From Bacillus sp. FJAT-29790 (GTDB lineage: Bacteria; Bacillota; Bacilli; Bacillales; Cytobacillaceae), in contig NZ_JAHNZZ010000001.1 of the NCBI RefSeq assembly GCF_019039215.1, positions 1,092,006-1,156,005 of the forward strand: DNA of 64,000 nt, given 5' to 3'. The notes beneath the pieces were generated by a model, which ran no database searches, was not told where the DNA came from, and was given only the letters and a program-made list of their open reading frames with translations. The translations under genes and the position numbers were made by a program. Below, piece by piece: positions 51,069 to 59,295 of the stretch. The stretch's first letter is position 1; each line of letters opens with the position of its first letter.

Positions 51069-51812
51069 GTGATTGAGATAAAGAACCTGCATAAGCAGTT
51101 TGGAGAAACTGAGGTGTTAAAAGGAATCGATCTGATTATTGAGGAAGGAAATACAGTCTGTATTATTGGACCTTCGGGATCAGGAAAAACAACTTTATTA
51201 CGCTGTTTGAATTTACTTGAAGTTCCTACAAACGGAATGATTAAACTTGGAAATTTCTCTTTAGCGTTTCAGGATAAAAAACAAATTCCAAAAGATACTG
51301 TCATTAAGTTCCGGCAACAAACAGGGATGGTTTTTCAGGGGTATAATTTGTTTCCTCATATGACTGCGTTGGAAAATGTGATGGAAGGTCTTGTGATTAT
51401 TCGTAAGCAGGGCAAGGAACTTGCACATGCGAAAGCTCTTCACTTACTTGAAAAGGTGGGTTTAAAGGAAAGGGCAAACCATTACCCATTCCAGCTTTCG
51501 GGCGGACAGCAACAGCGCGTAGGAATCGCCCGTGCAATGGCGATGGAACCAAAAGTCATACTTTTTGATGAACCTACTTCCGCGTTAGATCCTGAGTTAG
51601 TAGGAGAAGTTCTGAAGGTTATGAAAGAACTGGCTAAAGAAGGTATGACAATGGTTGTTGTCACTCATGAAATGAACTTTGCTCGTGAGGCAGCTGATAA
51701 GGTTGTATTCATTGACAAAGGGATAATTGTCGAAGAAGGATCACCACAACAAATTTTTGAACATACCCAGCATGAACGTACATTACAATTTTTAAATAAA
51801 CTTTGTTCATAA
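51069..51812 (+). CDS. Amino-acid ABC transporter ATP-binding protein
   Basis: 247 aa from GTG 51069, seven bases after GGAGGA; the TTG at 51054 precedes the ribosome site. Polar-amino-acid ABC ATPase: [18 protein letters not shown] (Walker A), Q-loop [18 protein letters not shown], signature [15 protein letters not shown], Walker [13 protein letters not shown] and switch His in VVTHEMNFA. Completes a three-gene importer of the TcyJKLMN/GlnHPQ kind. Ends the sigma-54 module; terminator 115 bp downstream. Confidence 0.93.
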   Translation: MIEIKNLHKQFGETEVLKGIDLIIEEGNTVCIIGPSGSGKTTLLRCLNLLEVPTNGMIKLGNFSLAFQDKKQIPKDTVIKFRQQTGMVFQGYNLFPHMTALENVMEGLVIIRKQGKELAHAKALHLLEKVGLKERANHYPFQLSGGQQQRVGIARAMAMEPKVILFDEPTSALDPELVGEVLKVMKELAKEGMTMVVVTHEMNFAREAADKVVFIDKGIIVEEGSPQQIFEHTQHERTLQFLNKLCS

Positions 51813-51856
51813 AACGAATTAATGATGGATAACCTGGCAAAGCAGTATAGAAAAAA

Positions 51857-51870
51857 TGTAAGCGTTTTAA
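51857..51870. promoter_or_regulatory. Candidate CcpA (cre) site
   Basis: TGTAAGCGTTTTAA agrees with TGWAANCGNTNWCA at all positions but one (A for C near the end). It lies in the gap between the ABC transporter and the Rieske oxygenase gene. Confidence 0.45.
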
Positions 51871-51926
51871 TACTAATGACGAAGGCTATTAAATCGAAAG
51901 TATCTTAATAGATTAGGGTAATGAGC

Positions 51927-51967
51927 AAAAACTGTATGTTCCATTTAATGGGGCTACAGTTTTTTTT
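51927..51967 (+). terminator. Terminator after the ABC transporter operon
   Basis: AAAACTGTA (51927-51935) / TACAGTTTTTTT with a 19-base loop. The 425-bp gap 51813-52237 also contains the cre-like site and the regulatory region at 52090-52187. Confidence 0.78.
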
Positions 51968-52089
51968 CAAATTTACTAAAATCTGACGCCTAATGAAATT
52001 AATCGAGGCTAGGGGATAATACGTGCACTCATACCATTTGGAAATGACTAAATGATTTCAATTCAAGTAAATACACCCTAGTTTTTTCT

Positions 52090-52187
52090 TTAGTAAAAAA
52101 TCCAATAATTTATAATAAATTCTACCTATTTTTGTGTATAATACACATATTATTCTGAATATTATTAATCTAAAATTAATTCATCAT
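52090..52187 (+). promoter_or_regulatory. Promoter/operator region of the Rieske gene, related to 43529-43617
   Basis: Shares ordered blocks with the 43.5-kb region: TTAGTAAAAAA, TCCAA, CTATTTTTGT, ACATATTATT, GAATATT and AAAATTAATTCA. A TATAAT hexamer sits at 52137-52142, about 95 bp before the start codon. Probably a common regulator, perhaps one of the CdaR-like proteins, reads both. Confidence 0.5.
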
Positions 52188-52237
52188 CCCTGAGTTTAAT
52201 TATGTGGCAAATAATAAAATAATAGGAGGTTATCGGA

Positions 52238-53335
52238 TTGGAAAAGGCTGATGTAAGAGTAAGTGAAAAACTTAGTGAAGCGTACACTCTGCCATCGTGG
52301 CTCTACACAAAACCTGAGGTATTGGAAGTTGAGAAAAGAGAAATCTTTAGCAAAACATGGCAATATGCCGGTCATGTTAGTCAATTCAAGAAGCCTGGTG
52401 ATTACATTACAACGGAAGTAGCCGATCGTCCCGTAATCATTTCATATGGACAAGATGGAGAAATCCGCGCATTTTTTAATGTTTGCACACACCGGGCTGC
52501 AAAACTAGCTGAAGGAGAAGGAAATAAAGCAGTCTTCTCTTGTCCCTATCATGCATGGACTTTTCGATTAGATGGATCACTTCATAGGGCTCCTAATATG
52601 AATGGAGTTGAAAATTTCGACCATAATGACTTTTGTTTGAAAAAAGTAAAATTGGAGGTATTTGAATCTTTCATTTTTATTAATTTAGATCCGAATGCAC
52701 CTTCCATGTCTAGTCAGTTTCCCGAATTATTTCAACATGTTAAAAAACATGACCTTGGAAGTTTTAAAAGAACACGAGTAAGAGAAACAATCTGCAAGTC
52801 TAACTGGAAAATTGGAATCGATAACTACTTGGAATGTGACCATTGCTCGATTGTTCATAAAGTACTCGTTTCCGTCCTAGACCTGAATCAATACGAGATG
52901 AAAATGTTTAAAAATTATTCCTATCAGGGTACACCCCTAAAAGGAATGACTGGGGACTTTGGCCTCGGACAGGGTGGAAGATATTACTGGCTTTACCCAA
53001 ATACTTGGTTTTCCTTTGATCCTGGTCCTGCAAATCTTTCAATCCATCAATCTATTCCTATCGATCATAAAACTACGAAGTATGTATATACCACTTTCTT
53101 TAAAACAGATGAAATTTCAAAAGAAGAAGAAGAGCTAATGGCAATTGATGAGTTAGTAAGAAAAGAGGATCTCGACATTTGTGAGGTCGTTCAGAAAGGT
53201 ATAGAAACTGGTGCCTATACTCAAGGCAGGTTTTCGCTTACAGAAAATTGTGTTCACCAATTTCATTTGCTTCTGCAAAAAGATTTAGAATCTCTACTTC
53301 CCCTTCAAAAAGTAGATACAACCACTGCATTGTAA
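52238..53335 (+). CDS. Rieske [2Fe-2S] non-heme iron oxygenase, alpha subunit
   Basis: 365 aa; TTG start eight bases after AGGAGGT. Rieske ligands C83-x-H85 and C102-x2-H105 (NVCTHRAAKL, FSCPYHAWTF). The mononuclear-iron site has DNYLECDHCSIVH with His 202 and His 207; the bridging Asp is probably 195. Family members hydroxylate aromatics or oxidatively demethylate betaines, carnitine and stachydrine. With an amine oxidase, amino-acid permease and semialdehyde dehydrogenase next to it, a quaternary or secondary amine is more likely than an aromatic. No reductase gene is adjacent. Confidence 0.87.
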   Translation: MEKADVRVSEKLSEAYTLPSWLYTKPEVLEVEKREIFSKTWQYAGHVSQFKKPGDYITTEVADRPVIISYGQDGEIRAFFNVCTHRAAKLAEGEGNKAVFSCPYHAWTFRLDGSLHRAPNMNGVENFDHNDFCLKKVKLEVFESFIFINLDPNAPSMSSQFPELFQHVKKHDLGSFKRTRVRETICKSNWKIGIDNYLECDHCSIVHKVLVSVLDLNQYEMKMFKNYSYQGTPLKGMTGDFGLGQGGRYYWLYPNTWFSFDPGPANLSIHQSIPIDHKTTKYVYTTFFKTDEISKEEEELMAIDELVRKEDLDICEVVQKGIETGAYTQGRFSLTENCVHQFHLLLQKDLESLLPLQKVDTTTAL

Positions 53336-53369
53336 GAGATAGAATACGATTTAGTCAATATCACCGTTG

Positions 53370-53383
53370 TGTAAGCGCTTCCG
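53370..53383. promoter_or_regulatory. Weaker cre-like site before the permease gene
   Basis: TGTAAGCGCTTCCG matches the cre core TGTAANCGNT, with two mismatches in the right half. It lies 42 bp before the permease start, where bound CcpA would affect expression. Confidence 0.35.
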
Positions 53384-53424
53384 GGACTTTAAAGAACATT
53401 ACTTTGGAAGATAGGTGAATTTAT

Positions 53425-54858
53425 ATGGCAGTTACTCAAGAGAACCAGCCGCAATTAAGGCGGACGATGAAGAGCAGACATTTATTCATGATGTCACTGG
53501 GAGGTATCATAGGAACAGGCTTATTTTTAGGTTCGGGTTATGCAATCGGTGAAGCGGGTCCTGCTGGGGCGATATTCGCCTATCTAATCGGTGGGCTGCT
53601 CATGTATCTAGCCATGGTATGTTTAGGAGAATTGTCTGTATTCATGCCCGTTTCCGGATCCTTCCAAGCTCATGCGACAAAATTTATTGGTCCAGCTACC
53701 GGTTTTGTTGTGGGATGGATTTACTGGTTAAGCTGGGCTCTATATGTAGGACTTGAGTTCGTAGCCGCAGGCGTTTTAATGAAAAGATGGTTCCCTGATG
53801 TTCCTGTCTGGATTTGGTGTACGATATTTATTATCTTACTTTTCTCGATCAATTCACTTGCCACAAGAAGTTTTGCTGAAACAGAGTATTGGTTTGCAGG
53901 GATTAAGGTGGTTGCTGTCATTCTCTTTATCATTATCGGTTTTGGTGCAATGTTTGGCTTAATAAGTATGGAAAGTGAGCCAGCTCCGTATTTGTCAAAC
54001 TTTATCGGTGACGGTTTGCTTCCTGCTGGGATGATTGGTGTGTTTATATCGATGATGACTGTTATTTATGCTTTCCAAGGATCAGAAATTATGGGTGTAG
54101 CTGCAGGCGAGACGGAAGAACCCGAAAAAAATATCCCAAAAGCAATCCGCAATATTGTTTTCCGTATACTCGTATTCTATGTTTTAGCTATTTTTGTCTT
54201 ATCCGCTCTTGTCCCATGGAAAGATGCAGGTGTGTTGGAAAGTCCGTTTGTAACTGTTTTTGATATGGTTGGGATTCCTTATGCAGCTGATATTATGAAC
54301 TTTGTGATTTTAACCGCCATCCTTTCAGTTGGAAATACCGGTTTATTTGCCTGCACACGTATATTGTATTCTCTTTCTAAAAGTGGGATGGCACCAGCCG
54401 TCTTTGGAAAATTAAACAAACGAGCTGTTCCAACCAACGCATTATTAGTCACATTGGCTTTTGCTCTACTTTCCTTGCTTACAAGTTTTGTAGCCGAAGA
54501 TACTCTCTTTGTTGTATTACTTTCCATAAGTGGAATCGGAGGAACACTGACATGGATGGCAATCGCCATGGCACAAATCGGATTTCGTAGACAATACATT
54601 AAGAATGGGGGGAAATTAGAAGATCTAAAATTCAAAGTTCGTCTCTATCCGTTTATTCCGATTCTGTGTATCGTCATGTGCTTGTTTATCTTTGCTTTCA
54701 CAGCATTTGACCCAACTCAACGCACATCACTCTATTGGGGATTTGGATTTGTTGTAGCATGCTACGTATATTATTACTTCCTGCATTCAAGGAGAAAGGC
54801 TGACTTGCCTATCAGCATTGATGAGCAAAATAATCCAGCCGTAGAGGAAGAAATCTAA
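53425..54858 (+). CDS. APC-family amino-acid permease (GabP-like)
   Basis: 477 aa; ATG preceded by GGAAGATAGGTG. Twelve hydrophobic helices. The N-terminal RRTMKSRHLFMMSLGGIIGT with GLFLGSGYAIGEAGPAGA is the AAT-subfamily signature; FQGSEIMGVAAGETEEPEKNIP is the second. Imports an amino acid, GABA or similar by proton symport. Placed between a Rieske oxygenase and an amine oxidase, it is likely the uptake step for their substrate or for a product such as GABA. Confidence 0.88.
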   Translation: MAVTQENQPQLRRTMKSRHLFMMSLGGIIGTGLFLGSGYAIGEAGPAGAIFAYLIGGLLMYLAMVCLGELSVFMPVSGSFQAHATKFIGPATGFVVGWIYWLSWALYVGLEFVAAGVLMKRWFPDVPVWIWCTIFIILLFSINSLATRSFAETEYWFAGIKVVAVILFIIIGFGAMFGLISMESEPAPYLSNFIGDGLLPAGMIGVFISMMTVIYAFQGSEIMGVAAGETEEPEKNIPKAIRNIVFRILVFYVLAIFVLSALVPWKDAGVLESPFVTVFDMVGIPYAADIMNFVILTAILSVGNTGLFACTRILYSLSKSGMAPAVFGKLNKRAVPTNALLVTLAFALLSLLTSFVAEDTLFVVLLSISGIGGTLTWMAIAMAQIGFRRQYIKNGGKLEDLKFKVRLYPFIPILCIVMCLFIFAFTAFDPTQRTSLYWGFGFVVACYVYYYFLHSRRKADLPISIDEQNNPAVEEEI

Positions 54859-54924
54859 ACATTTATAAACTGCAGTTCCAATTACGTGGAGCTGTAGTTA
54901 ATTTTATGTAAGGGGGAAAACCAA

Positions 54925-56265
54925 GTGGAGAAAACAGAAAATTTTGACGTTATTATCGTGGGAGGAGGATTTTCTGGATTAACTGCAGCAAGAGAGCTCA
55001 GGTTATTAGGCCACAAAGTTCTCGTTTTGGAGGCACGCGATCGACTAGGTGGCCGTACGTGGATAGATAACCGTTTGGGATTCGATCTTGAAATGGGGGG
55101 AACTTATGTTCATTGGCATCAGCCTCATGTTTGGACTGAAATCACTAGGTATGGTTTGGAAATTACGTCGGGACCAAAATCAGAAAAGGTTTATTGGATC
55201 TCTGATGATAAATCTTTTTCAGCAACTACCGAAGAGTTTAAACTTAAACTTCGAAATACAGTTGAAAGATTGATGAGTGAAAGCAATAGATATATGCCAC
55301 TACCGTACGAACCTTTGAGTTCTCCTTTAATAAAAGAAATGGATGGAGTTACCGCCGATCAGTTTATGAAAGATTTTGGCCTGACAAAAGAGGAATATGA
55401 TATTTTACACGGCTGGGTTGCTTCCGATTTTTGCGGAGCACCAGAGGAAGGAGCTATTACCCAAATTTTCAGGTGGTGGGTGTTCTCGCAAGGAAATTGG
55501 GATACCCATAGTGCCAGCGTATCTGGATACAGGTTAAAACAAGGGACGAAAGCGTTGGTAGAAGCAATTGCTGCCGATGCAGATGCAGCGATTAAACTTT
55601 CAGCCATTGTAAACAAGATCAAACATGAAGGAAATACTGTACAAGTCATGACAACAGAGGGCTCAATTTTTGCGGGAAAAGCTGTGATTGTCACAGTTCC
55701 ACTGACAACACTGCAAAAAATTGATTTCCAACCGGCACTATCTCTAGAAAAACAAGCTTCTTCCAGGGAAGGACAAACTTCAAAAGGAGTAAAGATTTGG
55801 GCACGCGTGAAAGGAGAATTAGAGCCGTTTGATGCTCTAGCACCTGGAAATTATCCGTTAAACTCTGTTCATTTAGATCGTTTTATTGATGGCGACAGTA
55901 TCCTGGTAGGCTTCGGGCCAAGTGCCACATTGCTCGATCCCAATGATAAAGTCGCAGTTGAAAGGGCATTGCAGCATTGGATTCCAGGCATAGAAGTAAT
56001 TGAGAGCACAGGCCATGACTGGGTAAACGATGAATTTTCTCAAGAAACATGGCCGATGTTGAAGCCAAATCAGTTAACTTCTTATCATCAGGAATGGAAT
56101 ACCCCAGAAAATGCTGTATTCCTTGCAGGAACTACGTATGCAAACGGCTGGGCAGGCTTTATTGATGGGGCCATTGAAAGCGGAATAACTGTAAGCAGGA
56201 GAGTTCACAAATTTATAACAGGCGATTTTACATTTAGAAAGAAACATTTTGTTAATAACAGTTGA
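54925..56265 (+). CDS. Flavin-containing monoamine oxidase-type amine oxidase
   Basis: 446 aa; GTG start with AAGGGGG eight bases before. FAD site VIIVGGGFSGLTAARELRLLG (residues ~9-29), then LEARDRLGGRTW (~36-47) and the C-terminal AGTTYANGWAGFIDGAIESG that closes the flavin site. FCGAPEEGAITQIF and PWNFP-free middle are typical of bacterial MAO/putrescine oxidases. Oxidises a primary amine to an aldehyde with hydrogen peroxide. The aldehyde dehydrogenase downstream (56545) would take the product, as in putrescine to GABA to succinate routes. Confidence 0.83.
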   Translation: MEKTENFDVIIVGGGFSGLTAARELRLLGHKVLVLEARDRLGGRTWIDNRLGFDLEMGGTYVHWHQPHVWTEITRYGLEITSGPKSEKVYWISDDKSFSATTEEFKLKLRNTVERLMSESNRYMPLPYEPLSSPLIKEMDGVTADQFMKDFGLTKEEYDILHGWVASDFCGAPEEGAITQIFRWWVFSQGNWDTHSASVSGYRLKQGTKALVEAIAADADAAIKLSAIVNKIKHEGNTVQVMTTEGSIFAGKAVIVTVPLTTLQKIDFQPALSLEKQASSREGQTSKGVKIWARVKGELEPFDALAPGNYPLNSVHLDRFIDGDSILVGFGPSATLLDPNDKVAVERALQHWIPGIEVIESTGHDWVNDEFSQETWPMLKPNQLTSYHQEWNTPENAVFLAGTTYANGWAGFIDGAIESGITVSRRVHKFITGDFTFRKKHFVNNS

Positions 56266-56273
56266 TAAAATAA

Positions 56274-56464
56274 GGCTGTTTTCTTAAAGTTTGTTGCTTT
56301 TATAATCTGAGTTGATTGGAGCGGAGGGCACTTGACTCCTGCGGGGATAGAGGGAAGCGGGAGACCCCGCAGGCGGTAACGCCTAGGAGGCTCCCGTCCC
56401 TCCCCGCGGAAAGCAAGTGCCCGCAGCGGAAATCAACGGGCAAACTATGAAGGGAAAAGCAGTC
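56274..56464 (+). repeat. Repeat family 1, near-complete copy
   Basis: Left end GGCTGTTTTCTTAAAGTTTG, centre GTTGATTGGAGCGGAGGGC with two GC-rich snapback arms (GACTCCTGCGGGG...GACCCCGCAGG; GGCGGTAACGCC; GGAGGCTCCCGTCCCTCCCCG), then GCGGAAAGCAAGTGCC and GAAATCAACGGGCAAACT. Extremely GC-rich against the local average. It lies directly behind the amine oxidase stop codon. Confidence 0.88.
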
Positions 56465-56544
56465 ATCCTAAACCCCATCGTTCTAGCCTCCACCTAAAAA
56501 GGAGGAAGCACTTGAGCAACTATTTTTTAAAAGGAGCGAAAAAA

Positions 56545-57978
56545 ATGTATATCAATGGAGAATGGGTTCAAACAAGTGAACATCTAGAGGTAATTAATCC
56601 TGCAACTGGAGAAATTGTTGATAAAGTAAGTATCGGAGGGATTATTGAAACGAAGAATGCCATCATAGCTGCAAAGACAGCGTTCGCAAAGTGGTCCTGC
56701 CTACCAGCTGTAGAGCGCGCATCTTATCTACTTAAAACGGTGGAAAAGTTAAAGGAGCAGAGAGAATATTTAGCTGAATTAATTACAAAAGAAATGGGGA
56801 AATCCATACACAATGCTCGGGTCGAAGTTGAGAGCACTATTTCGTTTTTCCAATGGTTTGCTGAAGAAGCACGCAGGGTATATGGGCGGACTATTCCTGC
56901 AAATGTAGATAATAAACGCATCACTGTAACGAAACAACCTGTAGGTGTTGTTGGAGCAATAACTCCTTGGAATTTCCCATTATCTATGATTGCTAGAAAA
57001 CTTGCCCCTGCTTTAGCTGCAGGTTGTACTGTAATTCTAAAACCTTCAAAAGAGGCTCCTTTATCATCGCTCGCTCTTTTTAAAATCTTTGATGAAGTGG
57101 AAATACCAAAGGGTGTTGTGAATCTAGTATTAGGTCAATCAGATAAAATAGTAGGAGTATTGATGGAAAGTAAGGATGTACGTAAAGTCTCCTTTACTGG
57201 TTCCACAGCAATCGGAAAACAACTCATTCGCCAATCGGCAAATACAATAAAAAGAGTTTCCATGGAATTAGGAGGGCACGCCCCATTTATTGTATTTGAA
57301 GATGCAGATATCGACTTAGCAATTGAAGGCGTAATCCAGAGTAAGTTTGCTTCAGGCGGACAACAATGTGTCTGTGCAAATCGAATATATATTCATGACC
57401 ATATTTACGATGAATTTGCATCTAGATTAAAGGAAAAAGTATCCAGACTAAAAGTAGGGAATGGCCTAAATGAATCTATTCAAATTGGAGCACTTATAAA
57501 TGAAGGTGCTATTGCCAAAATGGATGAACAAGTAACCGATGCAATATCTAAGGGTGCTTCAGTACTCTATGGGGGAGAAAGGCTAGTTGGCGGGCATTAC
57601 GATAAGGGCTGTTTTTATTCTCCGACCCTTCTGATAGATAGTAAAGAAGGAATGAAGGTTTTACATGAAGAAACCTTCGGACCAATTGCCCCTCTAATAC
57701 GGTTTTCTTCTGAGGAAGAAGTCATTCAAAAAGCCAATAATATTGAATATGGCTTAGCTTCCTATTTTTACACAAATGATCTGTCACGAATGTACCGAGT
57801 TTCTGAAAAACTAGAATATGGAATGGTAGGTATCAATGATGCTGTACCTTTTTCTGTTCAAGCGCCTTTCGGAGGAATAAAAGAAAGTGGGTTAGGAAGA
57901 GAAGGAGGCAGAGAGGGGATAGAAGATTATTTGGATATAAAAATGACATCTACTCGTATTCAGTTATTAAAAGACTGA
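56545..57978 (+). CDS. Aldehyde dehydrogenase, succinate-semialdehyde dehydrogenase (GabD) type
   Basis: 477 aa if started at ATG 56545 (AAAGGAG eight bases upstream, giving the standard MYINGEWV beginning). A TTG at 56512 after GGAGGAAG is a real alternative. Motifs: PWNFPLSMIARKLAPALAAG, LKPSKEAPLS, VSFTGSTAIGK, LELGG-type MELGGHAPFIV, catalytic Cys in GGQQCVCANR and PFGGIKESGLGREGG. The CVCANR context is that of GabD. Oxidises succinate semialdehyde or a similar omega-oxoacid. It is bracketed by two direct copies of repeat family 1. Confidence 0.85.
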   Translation: MYINGEWVQTSEHLEVINPATGEIVDKVSIGGIIETKNAIIAAKTAFAKWSCLPAVERASYLLKTVEKLKEQREYLAELITKEMGKSIHNARVEVESTISFFQWFAEEARRVYGRTIPANVDNKRITVTKQPVGVVGAITPWNFPLSMIARKLAPALAAGCTVILKPSKEAPLSSLALFKIFDEVEIPKGVVNLVLGQSDKIVGVLMESKDVRKVSFTGSTAIGKQLIRQSANTIKRVSMELGGHAPFIVFEDADIDLAIEGVIQSKFASGGQQCVCANRIYIHDHIYDEFASRLKEKVSRLKVGNGLNESIQIGALINEGAIAKMDEQVTDAISKGASVLYGGERLVGGHYDKGCFYSPTLLIDSKEGMKVLHEETFGPIAPLIRFSSEEEVIQKANNIEYGLASYFYTNDLSRMYRVSEKLEYGMVGINDAVPFSVQAPFGGIKESGLGREGGREGIEDYLDIKMTSTRIQLLKD

Positions 57979-58036
57979 TAGATATCTTATTTAAAATAAC
58001 TTGGGCTGATTATTTTGGTTATCATTTAAAAATATA

Positions 58037-58258
58037 GACTGTTTTCGTAAACTTTGTTGCTTTTCAAATTGATTTTATATAAAAATCTGAGTTGATTGGA
58101 GCGGAGGGCACTTGACTCCAACGGGAAATTGAGGGAACGGGAGACCCCACAGGCGGTAACGCCGAGGAGGCTCCCGTCCCTCCCCGTGGAAAGCAAGTGC
58201 CCGCAGCGAAATCGACGGGCTAAATTTAAGGCTAAAAACAACAATATATGCGAAAAGA
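58037..58258 (+). repeat. Repeat family 1, full copy with terminal inverted repeats
   Basis: Left GACTGTTTTCGTAAACTTTG and right CAACAATATATGCGAAAAG ends mirror each other. Internal blocks equal those at 56274, with some substitutions (GACTCCAACGGG, GACCCCACAGG). It follows the aldehyde dehydrogenase by 58 bp. The rest of the 407-bp gap (57979-58385) is AT-rich leader. Confidence 0.88.
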
Positions 58259-58385
58259 GATAAATATATAAATAATCAGCCTTATTTCCTTCATATTTTT
58301 GTAGAAAATGCACATAGATTTATAGAGTGTTCAACAACGATAATGAAACCAATAGGAAATTTTTAGAATAGGAAGGAGTAAAGAT

Positions 58386-59258
58386 ATGACGAATCTTTCA
58401 GTAATAGGCTCTGGGACGATGGGAAGGGGAATTGCTTATACGGCTGCTTTGAGCGGATTTCAGGTTACCTTACAAGATATTAACGACGAAATCCTTGTAC
58501 TTGCAAAAAACCAAATCAGTGCAGAAATGAGGAAGAGTGCTGATCGTGGGTTCGTTGATCCTGACAAGGTGGATGAAGCACTCGGAAATATCAGATTGAC
58601 AACATCCTTAGAAGAAGCCGCGGAACGAGCTGATATAGTCATTGAAGCTGTATATGAAAACATTGCATTGAAAATGGATCTTTTTAAAAAGCTTGATATC
58701 CTTTGCCAAAAGCATACAATTCTTGCATCCAATACATCCACGTTAAGTCCTACAGAAATAGCCTCACAAACAAAACGGCCAGATAAATGTGTGGCAATGC
58801 ATTTTTTTAACCCTGTTCATAAAATGAAGCTGATTGAAATTATCCGGGGATTGGATACATCAGACGAAACAGTTACCACTGCAAAAGAAATCGCTGCAAG
58901 ATTTGGAAAAGAAACAGTAGAAGTCAATGAATTTCCTGGGTTTGTCACAAGCAGGATGAATTGCCTGATCGGGAATGAAGCGATGAATATGCTAATGGAG
59001 GGAGTTGCTTCGGCTGAAGATATTGATAAAGCGATGAAACTTGGATTGAATCACCCAATGGGTCCGCTTGAGCTGGCAGATCTGGTAGGTTTAGATACTC
59101 GTCTAAGAAACATGGAATATTTATATCAAACGCTTGGCGAAAAATACCGTCCATGTCCATTGTTAATTAAGTATGTGAAAGCAGGAAGGCTGGGAAGAAA
59201 ATCGGGTCAAGGTTTTTATACTTACGAAATGGATGATAGGACTGTTTTGAATAAATAA
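58386..59258 (+). CDS. 3-hydroxybutyryl-CoA dehydrogenase
   Basis: 290 aa; ATG with AGGAAGGAG eight bases upstream. NAD site LSVIGSGTMGRGIAYTAALSG (~residues 4-24), substrate/catalytic segment HFFNPVHKMKLIEI (catalytic His), NEFPGFVTSRMN and the C-terminal domain GLNHPMGPLELADLVGLD. Oxidises 3-hydroxybutyryl-CoA to acetoacetyl-CoA (or the reverse). First gene of the short-chain acyl-CoA operon; the IclR regulator gene follows by 37 bp. Confidence 0.9.
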   Translation: MTNLSVIGSGTMGRGIAYTAALSGFQVTLQDINDEILVLAKNQISAEMRKSADRGFVDPDKVDEALGNIRLTTSLEEAAERADIVIEAVYENIALKMDLFKKLDILCQKHTILASNTSTLSPTEIASQTKRPDKCVAMHFFNPVHKMKLIEIIRGLDTSDETVTTAKEIAARFGKETVEVNEFPGFVTSRMNCLIGNEAMNMLMEGVASAEDIDKAMKLGLNHPMGPLELADLVGLDTRLRNMEYLYQTLGEKYRPCPLLIKYVKAGRLGRKSGQGFYTYEMDDRTVLNK

Positions 59259-59295
59259 TAACTTCTATTTTCATGTCAAAAACATGAGGGCTGCC

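Noticed and set aside
54279-54635. 118-aa antisense frame inside the APC permease gene
   Set aside because: Antisense to hydrophobic codons gives long frames by composition; no independent support.
58026-58313. 95-aa minus-strand frame
   Set aside because: Entirely within repeat family 1; no ribosome site and no family-like sequence.
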